From a virus: 45,238 nucleotides of DNA. The position numbers and the translations under genes are program-made. Positions within the stretch are counted from its first letter, which is position 1; every line of letters starts with the position of its first letter. Positions 26,948 through 35,184 of this stretch are shown here, in pieces. The notes beneath the pieces are model-generated. The model searched no databases and had not been told where the DNA came from. It saw only the letters and a list, made by a program, of their open reading frames with translations. The stretch is taken from positions 1-45,238 of the IMG/VR virus record IMGVR_UViG_3300049914_000102; one strand, 5' to 3'.

Positions 26948-27360
26948 ACCTTTGGGGACAACCACCCCATAACTCCTCTATAATTATGCTTTTGGTAGTG
27001 GCAAGGGGAGTTGGTGGGATAATTCTGGTCAAAGGTGATTAAATTATTAACACTTGCGGTCATACAAAGGGCTACATGGCCTGCCCAGCCTGTAACAAAG
27101 GGATAGTAGTTCCAAAAGATAATATCGCCTTTTAGGGGCACTCCAGACGGCGTATTCACTATTTTGGTAAAATGGGTATTTGAGGGGTTGAAGTTCTGAA
27201 AGACCTGTTTGGCGTACTGAACAGCAGGAAGGTCATAAGGATTAAGCCCTAAACATTCTTTTAGATATTGTCTTAATAAATCCATACACTGATAGCCCCA
27301 ATGACCATCGAAGTCGAGATATTTACCATTCCATTTGTCAAAAAAAACTTGTGTGTTCAT
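26944..27360 (-). CDS. CHAP-domain endolysin
   Basis: Protein of 138 aa. A single CHAP domain: GHWGYQCMDLLRQYL contains the catalytic Cys (C25), and PLKGDIIFWNYYP followed by GWAGHVALCM holds the His (H95). CHAP domains are cysteine amidases or endopeptidases that cut peptidoglycan. No signal peptide, so it needs the holin. It lacks any cell-wall-binding domain. Embedded between the membrane/coiled-coil genes of the lysis group. Confidence 0.82.
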   Translation of the reverse strand: MNTQVFFDKWNGKYLDFDGHWGYQCMDLLRQYLKECLGLNPYDLPAVQYAKQVFQNFNPSNTHFTKIVNTPSGVPLKGDIIFWNYYPFVTGWAGHVALCMTASVNNLITFDQNYPTNSPCHYQKHNYRGVMGWLSPKV

Positions 27361-27803
27361 TTTATAAACTTAATAAGTATTCCTATAATTGTCGCTACTA
27401 ACCCCGCCACCAAAGCCACCGTAGCCATCCCCTGTTGCTTCCCTACCCCTTCGCTTTGTCTGGCAATCGTTGCAACATTCAAAGCGTCAATCTTGTCATT
27501 CATACTCTTAATCATTACTTCCAACTCCGCCCTCGGCATTAAGTTCCTTTGCTGATCCGCAAGTGTACTGCGAAATTCGTTTACTGCGTCAAATCTCTTT
27601 TCACTGGCTTGCTCGGCTTTGTTGACTGCTCTGTCGGAAGCGACTAAGGCGGCTTGGGTAGCCTGCAAAATACTTTCAAACCTCTGGTTGTAGTTCCTAT
27701 CGTTAGCCTCAATTAACTCCTTGATATTGGAAAGTTGTGCCGAGAACAAATCTTTTAAATCTACTCCATCATTCCAAAGAAATTTTTTATCTCCGTTGGT
27801 CAT
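27357..27803 (-). CDS. Coiled-coil protein with C-terminal membrane anchor
   Basis: Protein of 148 aa. N-terminal soluble helix (LKDLFSAQLSNIKELIEAND), then ATQAALVASDRAVNKAEQAS and EKRFDAVNEFRSTLADQ, a pattern met in many phage lysis-region proteins of unknown function. The C-terminal membrane segment is MATVALVAGLVATIIGILI (about 126-144). Likely a holin or membrane-linked lysis accessory protein. The leaderless-type promoter element at 27839-27801 ends in its ATG, so it probably starts the lysis transcript. Confidence 0.65.
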   Translation of the reverse strand: MTNGDKKFLWNDGVDLKDLFSAQLSNIKELIEANDRNYNQRFESILQATQAALVASDRAVNKAEQASEKRFDAVNEFRSTLADQQRNLMPRAELEVMIKSMNDKIDALNVATIARQSEGVGKQQGMATVALVAGLVATIIGILIKFIK

Positions 27804-27839
27804 ATTTTTATCTTGCTCTTTATAACTATTTTAAGGCAA
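27801..27839 (-). promoter_or_regulatory. Leaderless-type promoter element, copy before the lysis genes
   Basis: TTGCCT then 21 bases, GATAAA, AATATG. Shares TTGCCT-AAAATA and the AAGATAAAAATATG end with the copy at 37697-37735. The -10 position is weak here (GCAAGA), so it may be a less active copy or need an activator. Confidence 0.5.
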
Positions 27840-30203
27840 TTATTTATACTTGTTTATAAGATCATCTCCATAAATCTTCCTTCGCTTGGCATCGGCAATA
27901 CTCTTAAAGTATTTGATTTGTTTTACCGCTTCTTCTCCACTAATTTTCCCATTTTTTAGAGCTTTCCCCAAGGCATTCTCGACTTTAGTGTAACTCGACC
28001 ATTCGGAGGTAGTTACCATTCTCTGATTACTTGGAGAGTTATTGCCACCATTGTTGACCCCAAATTCGAGAGGAACAATATGGTCTAATTTCATTTTGGG
28101 ATTATTCGCTTGGGCGGCTTTCTTAGCGGCAGTGGATTTGGCCACAGACATACGTTCAACAATAACCTTCCCTCCACTCACCTTGCTTACTTGCTCACCC
28201 TCTTTTATAACGGTAACATGATCTTTGTCCACACTAATTACCATTTGCCCTGCAAACATTTTATTAAATGCTTCGTCCGTGTTAACGTTATTTGCTTTCG
28301 CATATGTATTGATTGTTTCTATAAAACTATCATTGGTAATTATTGCACCTTCAGGAAGGTATTGGTTCATTAAATTTGAACCAGAATAGGTGTTAGTAGG
28401 TATCCCAAAGAAATCAGCAATAGTTATCGCTACTAAGTTTGCCGCTTTCGGGTTTTTCAGAGTATCTATGATATTTTCGATTCCGAGCGGAGCATACATT
28501 CCCTTTAATACACTCCCAACCGTCGGTTTATTTCCTTCTCTGGTTTGTCTATTTATTATTTCTACTAATTGGGCAGAAAATGGGGATAATTTACTCTCCG
28601 AAAAATCCTCTAATAAATCCATACTTGTCTTTGAACCAAATTTCCCAGTATTAATTTCTGAAATCTCTCCAGTCGTGCTACTTTTATACTTTCCCTCGAC
28701 TATCCTCATAGCAAGAGTTGTAAGAGAGGCCTTTTCATCAATAATAAAGCGAGTATCCCCTATCTTTATCTTTCCATAATCAGCACTTGTCGGGTCTTCT
28801 TCAACACTGTCCTTTTTCAACATTTTTGCTATTCCAAGAATAACTGCAACAAGAAGTATCTCTTGAAGCCTTGCCATTATTCCAAGTCCTCGAACATATG
28901 TACTTTTCTTCCCGGGTTGGTAAAAGAAAAACCCCTCGGCAGTTGCTACAAATTTTCTTAAAGAGAAAAATGGCGCATTGATAATATTTCCCACTGGTTC
29001 AAGTTTGCCAAGACTTCCCCTAGCAGTAAGGGAATTTACAAGTTGCCCCAAACCCGTATCGTGGACTGTTGCTAGTGTTATCTTTTGGTTAAACTTATCA
29101 CTTATCGAAAGGAATAAATCAAAAACATCGAGTCTATTTTTAAGTTGGAATCCACTAAAAGCTACTTCCGAAGCCTTGTATAACTTCCCTAATTTTACGG
29201 CCTCAAAAGTTTTGTATATTCTCCCCGATTTTAAATCTTCTGGTGTAATCTTCCCGACAATAGATTGAGGTAGATTGAGTGTCGCCTCAATAACTGATTT
29301 GGGGAAATCTTCTTCTGTTACCATAACTGCCAAATTCGCCTTTTTATACATTCCAGTAATATAGTTTGGCCTAGATACCGCATAAGCCCTTATCTCATCC
29401 CACGCTTCCTGACCTCCGATTGTCTTAACCATGTTTTGTAAAGAGTCTATAGCATTGTTCTTCCAGATATTGGCTGTCAATGCATTTGCAAGTGTCGGGA
29501 ATCCTTGATTAAGTAAGGCACTATCATCCATGGAAGCCTTACTTGCCTTTGAAGCATCTAGTGCCGAACTAACTATTTTTTTACCAAATTCTAAGGGGTG
29601 ACCAAGTTGTTCTTTGAGTGTCATGCTTGCTGCCTCTTGTTTAAGTTGGGTACTATAATTATCAAAGGCAATAACCGCTCTCCCGTATTTCATTAAGGCC
29701 TCGTTATTCGCCTTTCCTGTCTCTTTATTGTGTACAAAGTCAAACCGTTCTTTATTACTCATCTTTCCAAGAGTATCTATTTTCGCTACTTTCCCCACTT
29801 CTTCAACTGTATCGGCATATTCTACCAATTTGTCATATTGTTCTTTTGTAGGATCGATATTCAACTTCACTCTAAGAAGGTCTTTGAAAAGTTCTTTAAT
29901 CCCCGCTTTGTCGAGAGCCTTTTCAAGAGCTTGGACTTTAGATAACATATCTCTTTGTACAACTTTTGACCCTCCCAACTTTTTAATAAGATTAATGGCG
30001 GCCGTTTTTTGGTTCTTTACAAGAAGTCCTTCGTATAAACCATTTATTTTAGTCGCCGCTTCCTCACCAAGTATATTAGCAAACCACTCATGACGTTTCT
30101 CTGGACTTCGATCCGCCATCTTCTGTGGATTGCCATCCTTTTTAAGCTCCTCTAATAATTTGACTTCGCCATCGGCCGTTAAACACCATGTCATATTGGA
30201 CAC
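27840..30203 (-). CDS. Large internal virion/ejection-type protein with a C-terminal HNH-like motif
   Basis: Protein of 787 aa. Long helical body with a single hydrophobic stretch (LQEILLVAVILGIAKML, about residue 450). Near the C-terminus (about 707-735), KMKLDHIVPLEFG followed by NNSPSNQRMV is an HNH-like signature of the D-H-I-x-P-L-x-x-G ... N-N-x-x-x-N type, seen in nuclease ends of large polyvalent phage proteins. It overlaps the end of 30191-32533. I infer one of three proteins ejected with the DNA; the HNH-like end could act on host DNA or RNA at entry. Confidence 0.6.
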   Translation of the reverse strand: MSNMTWCLTADGEVKLLEELKKDGNPQKMADRSPEKRHEWFANILGEEAATKINGLYEGLLVKNQKTAAINLIKKLGGSKVVQRDMLSKVQALEKALDKAGIKELFKDLLRVKLNIDPTKEQYDKLVEYADTVEEVGKVAKIDTLGKMSNKERFDFVHNKETGKANNEALMKYGRAVIAFDNYSTQLKQEAASMTLKEQLGHPLEFGKKIVSSALDASKASKASMDDSALLNQGFPTLANALTANIWKNNAIDSLQNMVKTIGGQEAWDEIRAYAVSRPNYITGMYKKANLAVMVTEEDFPKSVIEATLNLPQSIVGKITPEDLKSGRIYKTFEAVKLGKLYKASEVAFSGFQLKNRLDVFDLFLSISDKFNQKITLATVHDTGLGQLVNSLTARGSLGKLEPVGNIINAPFFSLRKFVATAEGFFFYQPGKKSTYVRGLGIMARLQEILLVAVILGIAKMLKKDSVEEDPTSADYGKIKIGDTRFIIDEKASLTTLAMRIVEGKYKSSTTGEISEINTGKFGSKTSMDLLEDFSESKLSPFSAQLVEIINRQTREGNKPTVGSVLKGMYAPLGIENIIDTLKNPKAANLVAITIADFFGIPTNTYSGSNLMNQYLPEGAIITNDSFIETINTYAKANNVNTDEAFNKMFAGQMVISVDKDHVTVIKEGEQVSKVSGGKVIVERMSVAKSTAAKKAAQANNPKMKLDHIVPLEFGVNNGGNNSPSNQRMVTTSEWSSYTKVENALGKALKNGKISGEEAVKQIKYFKSIADAKRRKIYGDDLINKYK

Positions 30204-32533
30204 CTCACTAACTTAATAATATCGCCCCAGTCAGTTAATTTTGGGACTCTGATTTCTTTAATTTCTTTTTCGGCAATCTTATTGGTCACTTCCTCAATCG
30301 GTTTACCCCCATGAGTTTTCTTAAAAGTTGCTTCCTTAATCTGATAACGTTCATTTAGTGTTCTCGTGGGGGAATTTTTGTTTATCTCACTTAAAATACT
30401 TATCCTTTGGCCTAGGGCTGTTGCCTGAAGTGTCTCAAGTTTAGTCGCTAGACTAAAGTCATGTCTTGCAAGTTGATCCAAAGCGACATAGATAGACTCT
30501 GGAATTATGCCCTTTGGAGGTTCTACTTTGCCCTGCAAGACATCTAACGCCTCTTGTTGGTTATTTACTACATATTGGGAAGCTTTAGTAACTTGGTCGT
30601 CCTTATTCATTACATTATACGTAGATAACCCTAAGTCTTTGATTTGTTCTTCTGTCGCTTGGCCGATCACGCCCTTCATTCTTGCTTCCAACCTGCTTGC
30701 TTTTACTTTTCCTTCCCCCACTGGTAGTTGCTCTTTTGGAACACTAACTACTTTAGGTTTTATTTCTGGTGGTTTAACTCCCTCTGGGACTCCCCCCATT
30801 CCCCCCTTAATTGTTGAGCCAGAAGGACTCAAGAGCTTTGTCGAAGGCGTAGTGATGTTTCCGACAGAAGGTAACTGTCCATTTATGTTTCCCCCCTGTA
30901 AAGCGGGGTTTGATGTGGGCAAGTTGGAGGTCTTTTGTTGTGCCACATTTAAGGCACGTTGTATCTCGGAGTTTTGAAGAAGTTTTGGATTCTCTGTTAC
31001 CGCCATTTTTAGCTCTTCTCCACTTATGATTATAGGCGTTGACTTTGTCCCTATTTCGCTTCCTCCATTGGCTTTTAAGGTAGAGTTTAGAGCATCTAGC
31101 TGAGCAGTATTTAGCTTCCGCCCGTCTATTGATAATTGGTTGCCCGCATTTAATACAGTTGATGGTAGTTCATTTCCTTTCACTTTTATTCTAGCACTCC
31201 CCTTTGAAGATGTCAATAGGGGAGTATTAGGCATCTCTCCCCCTACTGGTTGAGGTTGGGAGGCTGGTTCACTTATCTTTATACTCTGTCCTTGTTGTTG
31301 GGCGGTTAAGGCGGCTTTGACAAGTTCTCTACCGTCGGGAGTATTCTGTAATGGAGTTCCGACAACTTTAGCGAGAACTTCGTCTGGAGTATATTCACCG
31401 GGAAAAATCTCGGGAGGTTGTTCAACATTCATTAATTCCCTCCCTGTCATTGATTCCCCGGGGAATTGTTTTTTTGCCCAAGCAATAAGATCGGGAATCT
31501 TGAACAAACCCGATCTACTAGAACGAACAATCTCGATATTCTGGTTAAATCGTTTTGTTTCGATTGTAGCTTCAATTATTTCATTGGGAGTGGCGTTTCG
31601 AAATCCACCCGGAATTTTATCAGGACTTATATCTCCTAACACACGTTTCCACTTAGCCTTGAACGCATTATCTGAATCCTCGGGCGAAAACCCGTAATAC
31701 TCAAGTTCTTTATAAGCCTTGTTAAGTTCCTGTTTGGTCGCTGTTCGTATCGGGTCTGGTTGCAGGTATCCGAAAATACCCCCGAGTACAAAAGCACCTG
31801 CGGCTTCTCCTTTATTAATTGGTTCGCCGGCAAGAACATTTAATCCTGTACTTATTCCTGCTCCTACCGTCCCACCCTTGAGTGCATTTAATGGGTTATA
31901 ACCCGAAGGAGGCCCTGATAAATTAACTCGTGGGGTCATCCCCGCCATCTGAAAATATATTAGGAACCCAAGCCTAAGATCGGCGGCGATCGATTTTCCA
32001 ACCCTTCCCCCTACGTATTCCTTTGGGTCAAAAAATTCCCTTAATTTAATACTTTCAGGAGAAGAAAGTGAAACTTTCTCGCCAGTAAAAAAGCCATATA
32101 TTGTTGAAATAGGAATGTCCCCGGCAATATCGACTACCTTTTGAACAGTACTTAATGCTTGATTAACTTTTTCTCCGGCTGGTGCGACTTTTTCCTGAGC
32201 CACTGGTGTTAATTTTGCCGAAGGTGTCTTTGGTTCCGAAGTAAGTTCTAACTGGGGAATGTTAAGTTTTTGAGGAGAAGTAATTAATTCTACTTTATTC
32301 CCGTTAGAAAGTTTTCCTTTAATGGTTCCTATTACATTTGAAATGGTAGAACCAATCTTTTGCCAAGCGTTCATCGGTTGACTAACCTGAGTCGGCTGGA
32401 TTGGTTGACTTACCTGAGTTGGTTGGGGAGTTGGGGTTGTTTTTGTTATTATCGGGGCAATAACTCCTGACCTTCTAACTGGAGAAGTTGTTGTTGAGGT
32501 TTGACCGTTGATAATAGGTGCTATTACTGTCAT
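30191..32533 (-). CDS. Large internal virion/ejection-type protein
   Basis: Protein of 780 aa. The first 150 residues are Pro/Thr/Gln-rich (TPTPQPTQVSQPIQPTQVS). The middle has Gly/Ala-rich hydrophobic stretches (LKGGTVGAGISTGLNVLAG, AAGAFVLGGIFGYL) that could insert into membranes, followed by TKQELNKAYKELEYYGFSPE, faintly like a J-domain helix pair without HPD. The C-terminal 170 residues (SRLEARMKGVIG, ALDVLQGKVEPPKGIIPESI, DFSLATKLETLQATALGQRIS) resemble domains of ejected phage proteins. The order of three big proteins between adaptor and lysis genes matches podovirus-like ejection proteins. Confidence 0.6.
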   Translation of the reverse strand: MTVIAPIINGQTSTTTSPVRRSGVIAPIITKTTPTPQPTQVSQPIQPTQVSQPMNAWQKIGSTISNVIGTIKGKLSNGNKVELITSPQKLNIPQLELTSEPKTPSAKLTPVAQEKVAPAGEKVNQALSTVQKVVDIAGDIPISTIYGFFTGEKVSLSSPESIKLREFFDPKEYVGGRVGKSIAADLRLGFLIYFQMAGMTPRVNLSGPPSGYNPLNALKGGTVGAGISTGLNVLAGEPINKGEAAGAFVLGGIFGYLQPDPIRTATKQELNKAYKELEYYGFSPEDSDNAFKAKWKRVLGDISPDKIPGGFRNATPNEIIEATIETKRFNQNIEIVRSSRSGLFKIPDLIAWAKKQFPGESMTGRELMNVEQPPEIFPGEYTPDEVLAKVVGTPLQNTPDGRELVKAALTAQQQGQSIKISEPASQPQPVGGEMPNTPLLTSSKGSARIKVKGNELPSTVLNAGNQLSIDGRKLNTAQLDALNSTLKANGGSEIGTKSTPIIISGEELKMAVTENPKLLQNSEIQRALNVAQQKTSNLPTSNPALQGGNINGQLPSVGNITTPSTKLLSPSGSTIKGGMGGVPEGVKPPEIKPKVVSVPKEQLPVGEGKVKASRLEARMKGVIGQATEEQIKDLGLSTYNVMNKDDQVTKASQYVVNNQQEALDVLQGKVEPPKGIIPESIYVALDQLARHDFSLATKLETLQATALGQRISILSEINKNSPTRTLNERYQIKEATFKKTHGGKPIEEVTNKIAEKEIKEIRVPKLTDWGDIIKLVRCPI

Positions 32534-32543
32534 ACATATTTAA

Positions 32544-33692
32544 TTATTGATTTCCCCATGCTACTATCTGGGCTAATGTTTCATCAGACTTTCCCCAAGT
32601 AGAAGTAGCGTCATAAGCCGCTTGAATTTCTGATGCTGTTAGAACACCTTTATAAGCCATGTAAATTTGCTGTAAGGTCGTTCCTGAACTTGCTGATATT
32701 TTTACATTTTCTATGTTCGCAGCCTTATCTCCACTTTTAGTTCCAGTTGTTCCCGCTGTTCCCGTTGTGGCGTTTCTTTGTGCCGCTGTTGGAGCAGTCT
32801 TTCCAATTACTTGCTTGTTTATAATATTTCCATCATTATCAACCGTCACAAAATAGTCATTGGTTCCGTCGCTATAACTCGTTGTTTGAGCTCCTTTAGT
32901 CTTATTCGCTTTAATTGCACTCTGGATCATAGTACTGGAAAGACCTGTTGCTTTGGTTAAGTTAGCAATATCCTGACCGGAAGCATTATTTAAGGCTCCG
33001 GCACTGAGGAGTGAATTGAATTGATTAAGGGCATCTTTAGAGGCTTGGGTATTAATATCATATTGTTTAGTGGCAAGATTCATTTGTGTTTCTACATCAG
33101 CTTTCTTCATGGCAATATCGCTTAGGATATTGGCGGTTCTTTCATCAAAAAGTTTCTGTAATTTCGCTTCCCGGCCAACACGAGAGGCTTCTGATAGAAA
33201 TGGGTTGTCGTTATTTTTTCCTTTAGCCTCGGTAAGGGCTTTTTGCATTTCCGAGTATTTAGTCTGTAAGTCGGCAATCCCGGCAGTTTGATAGGCTTGA
33301 TTGTAAAGCGACTGTAAATCAATCGTAGGCTGGGTGGTGTACCCTACCCCCGTTCCGGCGGTTTCTACGCCTGTTGTAGCGGCCGGAGTGACATTTTCTT
33401 GAGGAGTGGGAGTAACAGAGGCCGCCGGAGCAACCTGAGCCGATTGGTCTCTTTGTTGTTGCAAATAAGTTTCAAGTTGCTGAGGGCTTACTCCCTGTTG
33501 AGCGGCTGAAGCGGCATTTACTTGAGGAGAGACTGTCTGCCCTGCCCCTTGTTGATTTGATTCGGGGTGAATGACCCCCGGTTCAGACAAAGTTCCATTC
33601 CAATATTGCCTACCCGAATACCAACCGCCAGTCTGAAATCCTCCTGCTGGTGGAGTAACCCCTAAAGATGATGGACTATAAATATTACTCAT
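32544..33692 (-). CDS. Gln/Ala-rich internal virion protein
   Basis: Protein of 382 aa. The first 120 residues are disordered (NAASAAQQGVSPQQLETYLQ, VAPAASVTPTPQENVTPAA). Residues about 125-250 form a long helical coil (LQSLYNQAYQTAGIADLQTK, DIAMKKADVETQMNLATKQY). The rest is a mixed tail. First of three probable ejection proteins. It is ATGA-coupled to the 31-aa gene before it. No enzymatic motif. Confidence 0.6.
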   Translation of the reverse strand: MSNIYSPSSLGVTPPAGGFQTGGWYSGRQYWNGTLSEPGVIHPESNQQGAGQTVSPQVNAASAAQQGVSPQQLETYLQQQRDQSAQVAPAASVTPTPQENVTPAATTGVETAGTGVGYTTQPTIDLQSLYNQAYQTAGIADLQTKYSEMQKALTEAKGKNNDNPFLSEASRVGREAKLQKLFDERTANILSDIAMKKADVETQMNLATKQYDINTQASKDALNQFNSLLSAGALNNASGQDIANLTKATGLSSTMIQSAIKANKTKGAQTTSYSDGTNDYFVTVDNDGNIINKQVIGKTAPTAAQRNATTGTAGTTGTKSGDKAANIENVKISASSGTTLQQIYMAYKGVLTASEIQAAYDATSTWGKSDETLAQIVAWGNQ

Positions 33693-33784
33693 TTTTTAAT
33701 CCTCAATGCCTTTATTTTTGACTTAAGAAAAGCAATAATTTTTTTTGGCGACTTTCTAACTAAATTACAACACTTATCTTTCAT
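33689..33784 (-). CDS. 31-aa basic peptide
   Basis: MKDKCCNLVRKSPKKIIAFL then KSKIKALRIKK. ATG 33784 lies just after the adaptor stop and has GGGGG about ten bases upstream; its TGA overlaps the next ATG (ATGA). The amphipathic basic helix after a CC pair resembles the 33-aa peptide at 26485-26586 in size and charge. Function unknown. Confidence 0.5.
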   Translation of the reverse strand: MKDKCCNLVRKSPKKIIAFLKSKIKALRIKK

Positions 33785-33785
33785 T

Positions 33786-34487
33786 TTAAAACCCCCCTAT
33801 ATTATTTTTAACTTCTTGGTCAACATTACCAGCAAAATAGTCTGGCACTTCAAACATTTGTTTATCAAGCCTTTGATATTTAGCCTGCCTTTTTAGTATT
33901 TTGGAATACATATTAGATAATATTGCTATCGCTTCGGCTTCTTCCGCTTGGCCTTCTTGTTTGCGATTGGCTTGTGGTAGCAATACACCCAAAGACTTTT
34001 TAACTACTGCCTCGTTACCCATGATGCCTTCATGGGTAAAGATAGTCTCATCATCGTCATCTTCTAAAGGGGTCGCTACCTGTAACCCAAAGATAATGAT
34101 ATTAAGACCATCGACTGTCGGGGTAGGGTAAAGGAAGATTTGTTGTCCGTAGTCTGAGGAGATAGTCAAATCCTTCTCTCCGGTTTCGATATATTTATAG
34201 TTCAAAAAGTCGTCAAAGTTTTTAATTTCGTAAAGATCATCATCTACGATTACTCTTGAAACACTATCGACAATAAATCCTTCTGGGTAGTCGTAATAAT
34301 ACTGGTCTTTAACTGTTGTGGTAATTTTCGCTATCTCTAGTTGTGGCCATTGATAGATGGAAGTTGCCCAATTATAGGCATCAATCGCCGTAGCCTGAAT
34401 CTTAGTTGGAGTAAAGAAAGTTGAACCGACCGTTGTTCCCAACCGGTTAGTTATTTCTGTTACTATGTCTCCGAGTGTTTCTAACAT
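33786..34487 (-). CDS. Head-tail adaptor/connector protein
   Basis: Protein of 233 aa. N-terminal helix pair LGDIVTEITNRLGTT and TKIQATAIDAYNWATSIYQW, then a beta-rich centre (TTTVKDQYYYDYPEGFIVDSV, GQQIFLYPTPTVDGLNIIIF), and a C-terminal helix with AEEAEAIAILSNMYSKILKR. This is the layout of gp4/adaptor-like proteins that sit under the portal in podoviruses (helix bundle with a beta insert). The position at the start of the tail/ejection block agrees. Preceded by the promoter element at 34523-34485. Confidence 0.65.
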   Translation of the reverse strand: MLETLGDIVTEITNRLGTTVGSTFFTPTKIQATAIDAYNWATSIYQWPQLEIAKITTTVKDQYYYDYPEGFIVDSVSRVIVDDDLYEIKNFDDFLNYKYIETGEKDLTISSDYGQQIFLYPTPTVDGLNIIIFGLQVATPLEDDDDETIFTHEGIMGNEAVVKKSLGVLLPQANRKQEGQAEEAEAIAILSNMYSKILKRQAKYQRLDKQMFEVPDYFAGNVDQEVKNNIGGF

Positions 34488-34523
34488 ATTTTTACTTTAT
34501 ACTTTTATTATATTTTTAGGCAA
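34485..34523 (-). promoter_or_regulatory. Leaderless-type promoter element, copy before the adaptor
   Basis: TTGCCT, 16 bases (AAAAATATAATAAAAG), TATAAA, 8 bases, ATG. Identical spacing to the other four copies; sits directly after the stop of the upstream serine-repeat gene. Confidence 0.6.
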
Positions 34524-34526
34524 TTA

Positions 34527-35183
34527 TTATGGCGGTGCTGACACCGACGGGCTTAATGATATTGACACACTTGGACTCACGCTTGGGCTTAAAGAAATGC
34601 TGACGCTTGGAGAATTAGAAACCGATACCGATGGTGACACGCTCGGACTCGCACTCTTACTCACCGAAGGTGATTTAGAAACCGAAGTTGAGGGCGAAAC
34701 ACTGGGACTTTGTAACTGAATATCAGTAACAACTCCATTTGTTATCACAATTACCTGCCCATCTGCTGTCTGGAAGGCTCCGTTTACAGCACTATGCTCC
34801 CAAAGGTTCGTCGTATCAAATATCAAGTCATCCCCCGTTCCATATTTAACATCCACATAGGGAACACTTAGTTGTATTCCGTATAAACCTGAACCCAAAT
34901 CTCCTAACACAATTCTATCGACTATCCCGTCATTTATAATCAATCTTTTGTTAGTCGCATCTATACTTAACCATTCCCCAAAGTTGAAAGTCCCAGTTAT
35001 TGTTTGAACGGGGTTATCTGAAGTAAGTAATTTTGAATTTCTATCAAATAAAGAAATATCCTTATCGGGAATAACAGGTGGAGAATAAGTATCGGGGGGA
35101 TTTACTTCCGTTGGCTGATTAATTGGCATCCCTTCGGTTGGAAGGGTGGTATCGTTTAGAATTGGTGATATATATGTTGGCAT
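34527..35183 (-). CDS. Tail protein with a short SPSVS tract
   Basis: Protein of 218 aa. Residues 1-155 form a beta-rich domain (TGTFNFGEWLSIDATNKRLI, LSVPYVDVKYGTGDDLIFD, GQVIVITNGVVTDIQL). The last 60 residues are the alternating-serine tract (SPSVSPSTSVSKSPSVSKS, ending PSVSAPP). Probably a fibre or baseplate attachment protein. The tract shares its pattern with 8512-9513 and 37736-41953. Confidence 0.6.
   Translation of the reverse strand: MPTYISPILNDTTLPTEGMPINQPTEVNPPDTYSPPVIPDKDISLFDRNSKLLTSDNPVQTITGTFNFGEWLSIDATNKRLIINDGIVDRIVLGDLGSGLYGIQLSVPYVDVKYGTGDDLIFDTTNLWEHSAVNGAFQTADGQVIVITNGVVTDIQLQSPSVSPSTSVSKSPSVSKSASPSVSPSVSVSNSPSVSISLSPSVSPSVSISLSPSVSAPP
34530..34712 (-). repeat. SPSVS-coding tandem repeat (copy set 2)
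   Basis: Short version, about 60 codons, of the (Ser-X)n repeat. Includes Lys and Asn in X positions (SKSPSVSKS, SNSPS), which the long tract in the giant gene uses only rarely. Confidence 0.8.
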
Positions 35184-35184
35184 G

